This document shows positions 12,986 through 25,165 of a stretch of DNA of 64,000 nt, one piece after another (positions within the stretch are counted from its first letter, which is position 1; each line of letters starts with the position of its first letter). Position numbers and translations under genes: made by a program. The DNA lies in NCBI GenBank assembly GCA_026874595.1, contig CM049311.1:54811676-54875675 (forward strand), given 5' to 3'. Below the pieces are notes generated by a model, which was not told where the DNA came from, searched no databases, and saw only the letters and a program-made list of their open reading frames with translations. Source of the stretch: Sipunculus nudus (Eukaryota; Annelida; Sipuncula; Golfingiida; Sipunculidae).

Positions 12986-15805
12986 AGTTTTTGCCCTATT
13001 CAAACAATTAGCAATGAATGACGAGTAAACGGCCTCCAGTTAAAAGCTAGACACTTGCGACACCAGTATTAATATTTAATATGATTATGCAAATAACTGC
13101 ATTGTAAATAACATTTAAATTCGTAAAATCTGATTTTTTACACATGGTCCGGTTGAAAAATTTTATTTTGTTACAGATTAGAAATACAGAAATTGTTCCA
13201 ATGCCCATAGAGTGTGTCAGACGAGACAGAGTTTTACTCCAAAGCCCTATCTGGGGTTTTCTTACATTTTGCGGTGACCGGCCCGAAATAATCCCCATTG
13301 GTGATCCCTTCTCAAAAGGCAACCTCGCGCAGCGAAAAGGTCTATTGTGCACAAGGGGATCTCGCGTGAGGAGAATGCTCAGAATGTAAAACCCGGACCC
13401 CAGCCTGAACTCCCGTGCTTCATTAACATATTTAAATGAGATTTGGTTTTCAAAATACACACACGCCACCTATTGGTAAGGTGAGTACTACGACCGTTGG
13501 GACATTTTAGTACACGGCTTTATTTGGACAGGTGACCAGTGTGAAACCTTGATTCTTTGAAATAAATGAAATATATACCAATCCTGAATAAATAGCAAAT
13601 TTTAATAGACAAACCTTACAAGAAACCGTGTCAGTGCATCGAAGTGGAGCAAGCGCGCATGTCACAGGCACCGCTTCAAACCCAATCTTTGACACTGTAC
13701 CCTATCGTTGCTAAAACAATACGCGTATTTTTAATTATAAACTATGATGCAAAGGGTACCTATGATCCATATTCCGAGCTGCCATCTCTGTGCTAATCAT
13801 ATAAATTATTCTTTAGGCGTTAATTTGACTCGGTGTTTTCGCCCGGAAACCACCGCTTCGGTGGCCATATTCACAGGGTAAACATGCACCCACTGACTCT
13901 GGTCACGGGTCGTAACCATGGAGACGACACACTTCGCTGACCCAAAAACTAACTTCAGAGCGGCCAAGCTGTGTGCATGTGCAGTATAGGCCATATAGCA
14001 TTGCCTTTACATGTATAAGCTCATCGGAAGCCTGCTCTGCATGTGATTAGTAGCTGTTTTGCAGTTTACGTTCAGTTTTATATCATTAAGAAAGTTACAG
14101 ACCTGTTTTCACCGTTTTTTTTTTTTATAAAAAATATTAAAATACTGTCACGGTAAAAGGGCTTTCTGACAATATTTACAGCCTGAATAAGGCTCATCAT
14201 GCAGCGCTCAAGGCTATCGTAGTTGGTCAAAATAATGTTCTTGGCCCTGTGATAGTTTGTACCATCCCATATAATTTATTTTTAAATTGATCTGCTTTTC
14301 ATATTGTAGCCATATTTTGGCTATTTCATCATCTGTTTGTGCTTTATTCTCATGTACATCCATAGGGGTTGACCTCGTGACTGACGGCGCTCCGGCTTCC
14401 GCGCTCAGGAACCAGCTGACGCTCACAAAAATGTGTACCCTGGCTTTGCTAAACCACTTTGAAGTCTGATATTTTCCATAACCGTATATTTTATTATGCT
14501 CTTTCCTTTGAGTATGGTCAGTTTACTGCTGTCAGTAAATTTACCCACTGTTTCATGGATTTTCTGAGCGGTCCCCCTCGACGTGTCAGTAGGTCATAGA
14601 AATGTTGAAAGAGGCCATTTCACAAGTAACATGACAATGGTCATATGATTTAAAAATATCCATTGCCTGCTACAGATGGCAGGACACAACTATGAGTGGA
14701 CAGACAATTTTATCATACTAACATTGAAAAAATAATGGCGTCTGAAAAATGACCCGAATCGGAGTACATCTATAGACATTCATGTTTGTTTTTACCGCTA
14801 GGGGTTGGGGCAATCGCCCCTCAAGTAAACAAAGACCACGTGCCTACGCATGGGAGATCAGGCTGGACCCCACGGTCCCCAGACCCTAAAAAACAAATTT
14901 CATTTTCCATCATTTATACCAAGAAAAACACCACTATTGCTGATGTAAGAACAGAGCAAAGTCCCTAAATGTTGCAGCTTTGTTAATGACCGAATCACTG
15001 AAGGATTTAAGTTTACAAAACTATTTCGATGAAGACGGACCTCATTTACTTGACTTTGTTGACTGTTCAATTTTGACGGACTCCAGTGACCACCACTTAT
15101 ATTCTTATATTTGCTTATAGAGGAAAAATATAAGCACTCATGTCACAGACTAAATATAATTATTTGTTATCTTAAATGAAAATATAATTGTGCGGGCACA
15201 CTGGGGTAGAGTGTCCGTCTCTATAAGGCTTACTAAGTAGGCTAGGGTAGATTTATTTTAAGTGCACTAACAGTAATAGCGGACCTGAGACTGATATATC
15301 AGAGCTCTTTCACATAACAACAGGTTTCGTGTTCCATTTATAACAACCATGCGATTTAAATTTGGCATTAATAAAAATACCCAAAGGAATTGTTGATTAT
15401 TTGCATTTCAAGCAACTACAGGTTCCCAAATAATGATTTTGTAAATGGTTTTAATTATCAAGCTTTTTAAAACGCTACACAAATGAAATAAATAGCAAAT
15501 ATAAAATTATGAATAAAAACTGAGACAAAAAAAATGTACAAATACAGATAAAAACACAATAATAAAACACATGGGTGTTCTGACTAAATGTGATGTAAAA
15601 ATATGTACTAAAGAAATGGTAAAACAACGAAGAAATGGGGTCCGTGTAATCCGTGAGGTCGTTGAGCCAGGGTCCGTAAGTGTTAATTATCAAATTTTGT
15701 TGCAAACAGACTAACTTTTTATGTTTTAACCAAACATCATATAAAATATGTCTTTAGATACGTTTATGGAAAAAATATCTGGACAAATTACCATGAGAGT
15801 TTAAG
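12986..15805. other. AT-rich spacer without recognised genes
   Basis: I see no gene with recognisable domains. A 140-codon open frame on the - strand (13047-13469) is the longest. It has no motif I recognise, and its flanks look like unique spacer or old repeat. Short GGTCC/GGACC-rich patches occur near 14,855-14,885 and 15,638-15,675. They resemble the outer flank of the ISL2EU right end near 26,130, so they may be fragments of related element ends. Confidence 0.5.
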
Positions 15806-15856
15806 AATGAGGGTCCGTGCACTGTCACCGACAGGGCGGCGCCACATAAGCAAGGG
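15806..15856 (+). repeat. Left TIR of the ISL2EU-type element
   Basis: It begins AATGAGGGTCCGTGCA and reaches a second GGGTCCC at about 15,853. The right end at 26,056-26,106 has the same layout inverted: GGGTCC at the tip, GGCGC in the middle and AAGGGTCCC at the inner edge. Confidence 0.75.
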
Positions 15857-15960
15857 TCCCTCACCGACCCAAGTCCCCGGATGTGAATAGCGCTTGCTCC
15901 TTTGTATACAATCGACTTACGAAGTTTTCTTAGTATTATTATCGTTGTAATATCAAGTAA

Positions 15961-16143
15961 ATGCCTCAGACACGGTTTTGTGTTCCTGGCTGTTCTAAAC
16001 GGGGTGGCCATCGATGGCCGAAAGACCAGGATCTATTCAAGAAATGGATGCACGCAGTTAGACGGGATCGTTTTACAACCAGCACACCGTCGTATGTCAT
16101 GCACATTTCTCGGCTGACGACTACGTCGCACAGAACGGCTTGG
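15961..16143 (+). pseudogene. THAP-domain exon of ISL2EU transposase (frameshifted)
   Basis: The open frame from the ATG at 15961 begins MPQTRFCVPGC and continues to a WPKDQDLFKKW segment and AVRRDRF. These are the C2 half, the invariant Trp and the basic patch of a THAP zinc-finger domain (C-x2-4-C-x35-50-C-x2-H). After codon 44 (TCG, 16090-16092) the frame is wrong. The downstream +2 frame from 16095 reads CHAHFSADDY, which supplies the missing C-x2-H and the HF..DDY signature. A single-base deletion near 16,092 therefore explains the break. The exon ends at a good donor, GTAAGA at 16144. THAP domains bind DNA and are used by ISL2EU, P and Kolobok transposases to recognise their own ends. 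Together with the DDE region at 18.5-19.7 kb this is the 5' exon of one transposase gene. The start is chosen because THAP proteins begin with the zinc ligands within ~10 residues of Met. Confidence 0.75.
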
Positions 16144-16723
16144 GTAAGAACCGCTTTTTTATATGTTATTTATTTTTGTGAAACATATTATTATAAATAT
16201 AAGTAGAGAAAACGGCGTAGATTTACGTTTTCGAGTATTGATTTTCTGTTCATCTGATAAGTCGACCCCGTTACCGTGTCACTGTCACCATTTATCGGCC
16301 CTTGTAGTTGTAACGTTACTGTTGCATGTCTCGATCTTTGCCAAACTGAAGGCAGCTATCTTGACAATTTGGGCGTTTATCATTGGAAAATTATGCGTTA
16401 CTAATAAACTTAAAGTTACTAATTGTTGATGCAGATATATCATACTTACCAATTCAGTTTAATAAACAAAAAAATACTAAGCCATCAGTGATGGATATTT
16501 TCTGTGCAAAAACTATTATCATAATGTTAAGTGATTCATTACCGAGCCAGAGTTGGAACATGTAATAATTAAGTATAAAGGAATAAACACAAAGTCTGCA
16601 GTATTTAATGTTTACTTTCTGGTACAGATATATATATATGACACTTGTTATACTGATATTTTGACATGGTCGTATCACACTTCAAGTTGTACGACTAACA
16701 ATTTGCATATTCCAACATGTATG

Positions 16724-16780
<57 letters not shown>

Positions 16781-17028
16781 TTATATATATATATATTTAT
16801 TTATTTATTTGACACAACCAGAATAAAACAAAATACTACAGAACTGTTGTTCACAAATATATTTCCACAAATTCTTTACAATGAGCAAACTATAAACCCA
16901 CAGCAGATAACATATTACATAGAACATATCAAATAAGCAGGTATGCATTTTCTGTTTAACAATGACACCACATGGTTTCCCACATTTTTCTTGGCCTCAA
17001 GCAACAATATAAATACAGTAACAATATG
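16144..17028 (+). other. Probable transposase intron sequence with (TA)n microsatellite
   Basis: This lies between the THAP exon donor and the nested transposon. It is AT-rich, without recognised coding sequence. It contains a (TA)n/(GT)n/(TTTA)n compound microsatellite at about 16,725-16,810. The acceptor may be the CAG ending at 17,018, but the phases cannot be made to fit in the decayed copy. Confidence 0.5.
16725..16810. repeat. Compound microsatellite (TA)n-(GT)n-(TA)n-(TTTA)n
   Basis: About 40 bp of TA, then ~14 bp of GT, then ~16 bp of TA and a few TTTA units, all contiguous. Confidence 0.95.
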
Positions 17029-18534
17029 CAGGCCACCCAGCGGTCCTACTTTTCCTACTTTTTCAACACCTGTCCTACTATGTCCTACTTTTCCTACTTT
17101 TTGGACCTAATTCCTACTTTTTTCCAAGAAAAACTTTAAACAATTGGATTTAAGCTTTTTATTCTTGAAGATCTCTCTTATCAAATGATAATTGCAAGTG
17201 GAACTTCTCTGATGCATTAAACAGCAATGGTATCATTGCATAGCCGCCCTGGTGCACTTTCTAAGATAACAGGAGAGCCTCTGTCATGGTTGTCTTTGTT
17301 GGTACTTGCACCCCAGTCAGCATGTTATCAGCCAGCCTAATTACTGCATGTCCAGCCCTGCAGACAGCTGCATTGGTTACTTTGATGAATGAAGGGGCTA
17401 GCCCGTTTTGCAAACAGGGGTGTACGCTTAAACACACAGGGCTAGTTACTTGATAACTTGATACAGGAGTGATGACTACAATGATGTAATACACCTGTTG
17501 AGATCAAATAGATTTGACCAAACCTGAAAGACTGTCCTGTAACAATGTGTCAGTAGTTTTATTCTGCAGTAATCTTATGGACAAGTTGCCGTGTACTGAT
17601 TTCTACCATGCCTGGATAAACACATTTTAATCAAAACTGGTTAAGTTCCTAAGGTGAGAATGGACAAAGTCTAAAAGATTGGTGCACTGAGAATGAATGT
17701 GGCTATCCTTTTGTACTCTTTGCCGTAAGACAGTTGACTACAAAAACAGTGGCAAGGATCGGTTACTGGCTGTGTGGAGAGCCTAGTAAGGTGCCAGAAC
17801 ATCCTAAGACAGCCCATGCTTTTAGGAATGCCTATTAATTGTACAAGGAAGACCTTGAAAAGCAAAGGAAAGAGAAAGAAGCTGAAAAGAACAAACAGGA
17901 ATCTATAGGACTGAAAAGGAAAGCATATTTTAGAGAGGATTTGTTGAAACAGCGGTCTTAACTGCAGAAAGAGATTGATGCTAGCAATGTACTTATTAAG
18001 GAGGCCAGTGAGAGTTTGACATAAGCATGCACTAAGAAAAGATGCACATGCATAGTATTCTAGCTGCTCAATCTTTTTTTAGAATGTGGACAGAAAAAAC
18101 TGACCAAGGCCAGTGAAGACATGAAACTTGTGAACAAATCGCTGGCAAATGGCTCAAAGAAGAAAAAGCACTAACTGTCTAGGATGAATTTTGTTACTAA
18201 ATAACACTCAATTAGCACATTTAGTTAGATACTAGCATTTTGTACACTTTAAAAGACAATCATGTTTTTTAAAACTCTTCTACATAGTTTATTTGAACTC
18301 TACAACATGTAGTCTACAGGATTTATGAGATACAGAAATTAAAAAAAAATATTTTTGGTGCATCAAAATAATGATGAATAAAACTATTAGATAAAATGTA
18401 AGAATGATAATTTTTGAAATTGATGAATTTATTCATATAAGTATATAATAAGTAATTTATTTTAAATTCTAGTACGTCCTACTATTTTCCCAAAAATGTC
18501 CTACTTTTTTTTCAACTGGCCGCTGGGTGGCCTG
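17029..18534. mobile_element. Nested 1.5-kb TIR DNA transposon with 6-bp TSD
   Basis: The termini are CAGGCCACCCAGCGG at 17029-17043 and its exact inverse at 18520-18534. They are flanked by the direct repeat AATATG (17023-17028 and 18535-18540), a 6-bp target site duplication. Next to each terminus are copies of TCCTACTTTT followed by TCAAC in direct orientation, likely transposase-binding repeats. Inside is a 168-codon decayed frame (17671-18174). The insertion lies between the THAP and DDE exons of the host ISL2EU transposase, within a few bases of the DDE exon. The CAGG terminus recalls hAT, but a 6-bp duplication is short for hAT, so I leave the superfamily open. Confidence 0.85.
17671..18174 (+). 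pseudogene. Relic of a coiled-coil C-terminal protein inside the nested transposon
   Basis: A single frame from 17671 to the TAA at 18172-18174 reads as 167 codons with four in-frame stops (the first at 17836-17838) and no net frameshift. The first part holds LKDWCTENECGYPFVLFAV and GYWLCGEPSK-like sequence. From about codon 57 it becomes a Lys/Glu-rich coiled coil (KEDLEKQRKEKEAEK, then LQKEIDASNVLIKEASESL) and it ends in KKKKH. This is the pattern expected of the C-terminus of a transposase or accessory protein. I do not recognise the family. Because the frame survives while the stops are point changes, the element probably once coded for its own protein and the rest has been deleted. Confidence 0.55.
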
Positions 18535-18540
18535 AATATG

Positions 18541-19712
18541 TTTTGTATGGGAAAGTCCACAAGGAAGATTGCTGAAACCTGACGCGGTGCCAAGTTTCTT
18601 TATTTGGACTGAAGAATCCACGCCAGAGACTGAGAGGAGGGCTGAGCGAGCCAGGAAAAGGCTGAAACGTTTGGATGATCAGCCGATTGAAGCTCTTGAA
18701 GTATGGAATGAAGTTGTGGTGACAACAGAAGAGGAGTCCCCACAGCACACGGAACACAACCCCACTTGTGAGACCGAGAGGTTACCTGTGACAGCTGGCA
18801 CACAGACCCCTCACAATCCACCTTACAACTTTGACAACTACACTCACAATGATGATGCTGTCCACCACCTGACTGGACTTGAAACATATGCAAGATTTAT
18901 GTTTGTACTGAACACTCTAGGCCCAGCAGCTTATGACTTAAACTACAGGTGGATGAACTGTCAGCTGCTTTCTGTGCCCAACTAGTTTTTTTTAACGTTG
19001 ATAAAACTAAGGCAATATGGTTCAAACAAAGACCTTGCTTTGATGTTTGACATATCTGAATTTTCAGTCTCAAACATTTTCATCACATGGATTAATTTCA
19101 TGTATGACCAATGGCAAGAATTAGATATATGGCCTACTAGGGACCAAGTTTCTTACTTTATGCCATCTGACTTTGCCATGAAATTCTCCACCACCAGGGT
19201 CATTCTGGATGGCATGGAGTGTCCAATTAAAAAACTCAAATGTCCACTTTCACAGCAGGCTACATACTCTACATATAAAAACAGAAATACTGCCAAGGTT
19301 GTTGTCGGCATGAGTCCTGGGGGCCTGATTACCCACATTCCTCCAGCCTTTGGTGGCTCAACCAGCGATCGGCAGTTTGTAGAACGGAGTAATCTAATGA
19401 CAACATGTAACAGACAGTATCATGGTTGCCAAAGGAATGAATGTACAAGATTTGTTTGCACCTTATGATATTACGGTTAATATTCCAACTTTTTTAAAAA
19501 AAGGTAATCAGCTTCAGTCGAAAGCTCTGTCAAGGGACCGAAAGGTTGCTAGCAAACGGGTCCATATAGAGAGGATCATAGGCCTGGTCAAAACATACAA
19601 AATTTTGACTAGGCCTATGAGTCCCACGGACTGTTCTCTAGCAACTGAAATTATTTTCATATGTTGTATGCTCTGTAATTTTCGGACATGTATTGTGCCT
19701 ACAGATGCTTGA
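18541..19712 (+). pseudogene. DDE_4-type transposase core of the ISL2EU element
   Basis: This is the continuation of the THAP exon. After GKVHKEDC (frame from 18546) a frameshift near 18571 leads into LKPDAVPSFFIWTEE. A variable acidic linker follows, then a helical region with a helix-turn-helix-like segment (SNKDLALMFDISEFSVSNI) and the catalytic core. The triad is visible: Asp in RVILDGME (GAT at 19208-19210), Asp in GSTSDRQF (GAT at 19367-19369) and Glu in VHIERIIG (GAG at 19569-19571). Two further lesions are present: an in-frame TAG at 18983-18985 where the frame otherwise runs straight through, and a one-base frameshift near 19,410 before SIMVAKGM. The frame then stays open to the stop at 19710-19712. 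DDE_4 transposases (PIF/Harbinger-related, IS4/IS5-like fold) cut and join element ends. The lesions show that this copy cannot make active enzyme. Confidence 0.85.
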
Positions 19713-21364
19713 TATCTCTCTTACTTAGTACCATAACCCTTTAAACCTTCTTTGGCAGCCCTATTGAAACAGGAGACACTGCTTTATGATTTTTGTCAAA
19801 GTCATATTTATAATAATTTCGATAAAGATATTTGTTTAATATTGCAGGCCGGAAATGGTTAGAAAAAGGTGGATAATTCCTCAAACATTCTGTCAATAAA
19901 TGGCTGGTCCCTAATAATTTTGATAATTTGGATTTCCTTTTTAGCTCAGCTGACTTTAAGTCATCTGAGCTATAGTCGTGGTCCATTGTCCGTCGTCCGT
20001 CCGTCCGGATGTCCGTCCGGAAGACTGGCACGTTTCGACACCATTAGACCTACGGATCTGAAATTCAGCATACAGTTAGATGTCCCCAAAATCTCCTACC
20101 ATGCCGAAAATTGGGTAAATAGGACTTCGTTCCTTCGAGATATTAAGGAAAAACCTCAATTTTTTATTAGAAATCTATTTTCACACTTCAGGACTGCCTA
20201 ATATCAAAACCACTCATCTGGTTTTCTTCATATTTACCATAAATATTCCTCTATATAGTTCCTGTGTACATGCCAGAAATTAAGTCAGTATTTTTTAAGT
20301 TATAAAAGTTATGGGCTCAAACATAATGCATTTTGTAAAAAATCAGAAAAGATATTTGATTGCTTAACACAAAACATGTTAAAGCTAAGGACTTTTTCCA
20401 GTAATATAACTTTAATTAATCAAAATTAAATTGTTTACCCAAAATTAGATCAAAATCTTTTATTTTTTTTAAATATTAGCAAAAATAAAAATTGGTACTT
20501 TAAATTTTGCCCAACTTTGGCCACGGCACGTTATTTTCCTGTAAGTACTGTGGATTTAATTTTCACAGCATGTGCACATAAGGATTCAATCTATTATAAT
20601 CTGAAATTTGAAAATAAAAGCTGCAAAATTAGGCTAGTAATTGAATTTATTTTCGAGGCTCTTGTTGTATTCCCTTACATTGTCAAGCAGTCCAATTTGG
20701 TGACTGTAGGTCATTCAGTGCAGCTCTCTCCACTGAGTTGAGCTTGATCAGGCTGTCTGCAGTTAATACCGTACCACAGGGAGCCTTTTTCTCTGGCAAC
20801 CGCCCCCCCCCCCCCATCCCCCCACCCCACCCCATTCTGTTGACAGACCTGTACTATGAACTAGATGAATCTTAAAATTAACATTTTTTCAGCAACGAGC
20901 AGTAACAACGGAGTAACAACGCAGTTACAACGAGCAGTAACCCTTCCCCCACCCACCCCTTCAATACACAGGACAAATAAACAAAATGAATCTTATATAC
21001 TTTGTAGCATTTCATTCATATCTCTTAAAGTTGGCAGGGCCTAGGTGTGAATAACACTGTTAACTTAGTATTAAAATTAGGAATATTGGTCAAACTTTGT
21101 TGGATTAATTTTTAACTCATATGGCCATATATTTAACTTTTGAAAACTTAATTACCTTCACACATTATTTGTTTATATAATGTAACTTTTATATAACACT
21201 TACCGTAGGCCTATTTGTTCCCTTGGTGCATCACTAAATGGTTTTAGCTCATGTCAATTATTCTATAATTTACAGAGTTTCATTTTAGCAGGGCCATTTT
21301 CTCATAGCTTTTCTTATGAAAAAATACATGAAAAACCAAAAGAAATAAGAATATTTTGCAGTTA
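19713..21364. other. Spacer between the convergent ISL2EU genes, with interspersed repeat
   Basis: At 19,940-20,022 is TTTTTAGCTCAGCTGACTTT followed by AGTCATCTGAGCTATAG and TCCGTCCG runs. Inverted versions of the same end occur near 55,290-55,350, 61,800-61,870 and 62,750-62,790, so this is an interspersed repeat that probably extends to about 20.75 kb. A C-tract lies at 20,803-20,825, and a cluster of short CAACG/CAGTAAC direct repeats at 20,893-20,945. No gene is seen. Confidence 0.55.
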
Positions 21365-22882
21365 CTAATATTTTACAAAATTCAGCTGAGCGATGTCGCC
21401 CATGGGTCCCTTGTTTGTATAAACAACAAAATCGCAATGTTCCCTTCCTGCACAGTAAAGGTGTCCCTGAACTTGGAAGTAATAGTCATGTGATTGGTCA
21501 AGACTCAGGGACCCATTGCTACAGGTAAGGTAAGGCACACTGACATGTGTGATATCTTTATCTCTGGCAGTATAGGGACACTTAACCTCCAGCAGTGTAC
21601 TCTCACTGACTATGCTATCAGGTGAACTAGCCAAATATGGATGTTCAGGCTGGACAAATTTCCCACACCTTTCAACAACATTACCTGTCATAGTCTCTTA
21701 CATTTTTACCTCCTCGCTCTCATATGTCTGCCCGTGCTTAATGGCTGGGCATTTTAATTTTGTGGGCAGAGTGTAATCCCTAGCCAGAACATCCATGTCA
21801 GTTTTGCATGTCGCCTTGCAGATTCTACCGAAATTAGATGAATGAACCCTGTTCAGTCTCTCCTGTTTCTACAGCTGATAACTGCCTTGACCCCTTGTAG
21901 AATGTTCCAGTTCATCACATTTACTTTGGCTGATACTGGAAACTTTCAGATGCTTCAATAGCCTCTCAGGACCTGTTTCCTTGCAATAATCATGATCATG
22001 GTATAAGGCAAAGGGATTCGCTGGATCAACGGTCTGAATTAAGGACATTTTTGTTTCTTTTGCTGAAAAGCTAACAGCCAAATGTCTAACATAATTTATG
22101 TAACCTTTTTTTTTTTACATACTGTGGTTTCCTTGTATTGAATCGAGTTTCACTTTTGTCACAAACACTTTGATCTGAATTTTCACCCACAGAGTTTGAC
22201 AATTTGCCAAAAGACAAGCCCCCCCCCCCCCCATTTTGACTGGTGAACCAGTGAATTTCTTTGCCTTATGAAAGGTTTAGAGTTTTTGCGTAGACACAAT
22301 ATATGCTTACAGCTTGCATGTGGACCCATGCCGGCAGCACATTCACACTGAGACTGCCTGACATTTCCACATTTATCCACACTCAGGTCAACATTATATG
22401 TAACAGTTTTTTTTCATTTCTGCCTTACAGTTGCCTCTAATGTAGGTAGTTTCATCAACTTGACACAAGCGGACATATCGCCGGAAGTTTGATTCCCAGA
22501 GCTTGTCTTTTTTTCCAAGTTCCTTATCAAACGGCATAAGGTACTGGTTAGCAGCAGCTCAGTCACTCTTGGTAGCTGAAATTATAAATCAAAACATCCA
22601 TCTTCATGATTTGTACTATTAAAAGTGTTTGTATATATTGTATAAAATATTGTATTCTTGTCAAAATAACGTAGAACCTTGTATATGCATAGGTCATATT
22701 TCCTTGTGAATTCAATGTTTATATTTAAAGTATCATCTTATAATAGTACTATAATATTGATTAGCTTTTGCTGAATTAGCTCAGGAATAAGAAAAGAATG
22801 AATATGCCAAATGGAACTGACAGTGTAGTCCCACTAGGAAATATTTGTCATAATTATCTTCACTGCATGTATTTGTTTTCAT

Positions 22883-22884
<2 letters not shown>

Positions 22885-22923
<39 letters not shown>
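22885..22923. repeat. (TA)n microsatellite, left flank of hAT-like insert
   Basis: Uninterrupted TA of ~38 bp directly abutting the CAGGGGTCGA terminus. It was probably one tract with 25,115-25,162 before insertion. Confidence 0.9.
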
Positions 22924-22926
<3 letters not shown>

Positions 22927-25111
22927 GGGTCGAAATAATCGTTTTTGCTGGCATTCCCTCTATAATATTCCCTCAGAAATATTGAATGTTTTAAGCTGAA
23001 AAAAGAATAAGCAATGTCCCTATGACTAATCAAATGACACTAAAACATTTTTCTTGTAAATTTGAATATAGAAATGTAAATATAGAAAAAGAGCAACAAG
23101 GTGTATACATCTAAATGACTTATTGAAGCCATAGATAAAGGATAATCTGATGCAGAATGCTTTGACAGTGTTCACCATATAAAAATCCTTTATGGTACAA
23201 ATGGTATTAAGTGAAATGGGATTTTTGCAGGACTGAGGTCAAAAACATATTTGTATTTAAATACAGCTACATTGTGTATTTGTATTTGCATTTGTGTTGC
23301 GTAAAATTATAATATTTGTATTAACATTTGTATTTGCCCTCTGCACTGGATGTATCTAATCAAATACTATACAAATACACGTAAATGCGATGGCAGCATG
23401 CGGGACCCGCACATTTCGAAAGGGTACCACGCGAAAAATTAGCATTTGTGTATTGTACCCGGGATCATAATGAATGTTCCCACTAAAGCCAAATGACACA
23501 CGTGGACCAAGAGAAACTCAAGTGCAAAAACTTCGGTGGGTATGTTCGGACAAGTTATTTTATTTCCGTTCACGATATTTGCATAGAAAAAACAGCTGTA
23601 GTAATGTTCATTTTTTAGATAATAAATTGTTCGTGGATCACCTCAGATTTTCTTATGATGCGGTCCACTCTTCTTGAAGAAGTACCTGATTTCCAGTTTT
23701 GAAACCCTTGTTAACCAATTCGCTGGCACTTTTTACTACTAACACCATATGTGTCATCACCAGAGATTAGGGCAATTTTAGCACCGCATCCCTACGGCTG
23801 CAGACATACATGTACAGGACGACGTTTTGAAAAATTCCGTTGGACTAAATGGATATCCTTTTTTTTCTGTCGGACGGCGATTTTTCATCATTGCTTGTGT
23901 GAACATCAATCACATCAAGATACATATATTTATTCATTAACAAGCGTGCAATTTCAGTTGATCGTCGTACCAAGCTTGTCCGTATTTTTTGGCTCGGGCC
24001 AGAATAATGTGAAGGTGCAAGCCTGGGTCCGTAAAAGTCCGCCTTCACATTCTAGAATAAAGAATAAAGAGCCCTCTATATTTATATTCTTAAACTCCCT
24101 TGGTCTCCATGTGGAAGTAGTTCCTAATGCCCATAATGAAAGGTATATCATGACGAAGACGATAGTTTAATTTGAGCCTTCAAATTAGTCTGATGTGTCT
24201 ATATATTCGACGAACGACCGATACATTCTTGTGCGTTACAGGGGAAAAAACTCCCGGTAAACCTCTCCCATAATTTGTCACTCAGGCGAAACAGCCTGCG
24301 CGTATCAGCCTGAGATAATGAAATCTCACAAATTATTATGCACAAATATTTATGAAAAAAAGGGAATCCCAGAAAAAACACTGAGCAATTAGAAATCGTT
24401 CTCATTTGATTACATATAAAGCGCAAGCTCAACGCTGTCACATTTTAATGCTCGACATTCATACTGTCAACCGACCTGTGATGGCAATAAAGCTGCACAG
24501 AAACCATGTGACACATTGAATTGCATAAATCCGTGCCTCGTGCATAGGTTGTTCTGATTGGCGGAGCGATGACGTGTCATAGATAGAGATTCGTAGTGAA
24601 AATCCACCCAATGTGACTTCATTCATGACAATCTTAGCGGGAAAATATTCACTGACATTCCGTCGCTTACGGTGGTTATAGAACATATTTTTCCAGCTAA
24701 GATCACGGCGGCACCGTGCGTATATAAAACAAACAATGCAGGGCTTTATAATAGAACCTGCAACTGATGATATCTAGTGCACGATCTCCATAGATCAGAT
24801 GTTTGTTATAGCAAGAACTGCGTGATTTCTTCAGTTCTGTAACGATCATGAAGGTATTAGGAGCAGATTCTAAATCAGTTTCTGGCAAATCGTCTCCATA
24901 CCGGACAAAATTAAAGCAACCTCGTATACCGTCTATTTTGGTAGTGTTTCTTTTTAACTCCCTTTCTTTACGTAGATTTATTTCATTTTAAAATAAACCA
25001 ATTTCTTTGATAATAGGCTGGGATTCCCGATCGGGAATTCAATGAAAAATACAGCATTCCCTCCGTAAATATTGCCTTCCTCGGGAATGCGGGAATGCAT
25101 TAAATCGAGGC

Positions 25112-25114
<3 letters not shown>
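22924..25114. mobile_element. Non-autonomous hAT-like element, copy 1 (2191 bp)
   Basis: The left end reads CAGGGGTCGAAATAATCG and the right end, inverted, CAGGCCTCGATTTAATGC. Both are followed by CATTCCC-rich subterminal sequence. The element lies between two (TA)n tracts, so an 8-bp TATATATA duplication is likely but cannot be proven. CAGGG/CAGGC tips fit hAT elements. Inside I see only short open frames without domains, AT-rich DNA and a (GTATTT)-rich patch at 23,240-23,340. It sits in the intron of the nuclease gene and was duplicated with it. Confidence 0.7.

Positions 25115-25162
<48 letters not shown>
25115..25162. repeat. (TA)n microsatellite, right flank of hAT-like insert
   Basis: Uninterrupted TA of ~46 bp ending at GAATGATT. 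The homologous tract in copy 2 is the insertion site of the 16.4-kb element. Confidence 0.9.

Positions 25163-25165
<3 letters not shown>

Noticed and set aside
13047-13469. 140-codon - strand frame as a gene
   Set aside because: No recognisable domain, no splice or neighbour support; length alone is weak evidence in this sequence.
22183-22380. SWIM-finger frame as an independent small protein
   Set aside because: It is one block of the larger SAP-SWIM-YqaJ nuclease, cut off by a frameshift upstream and a C-tract downstream.
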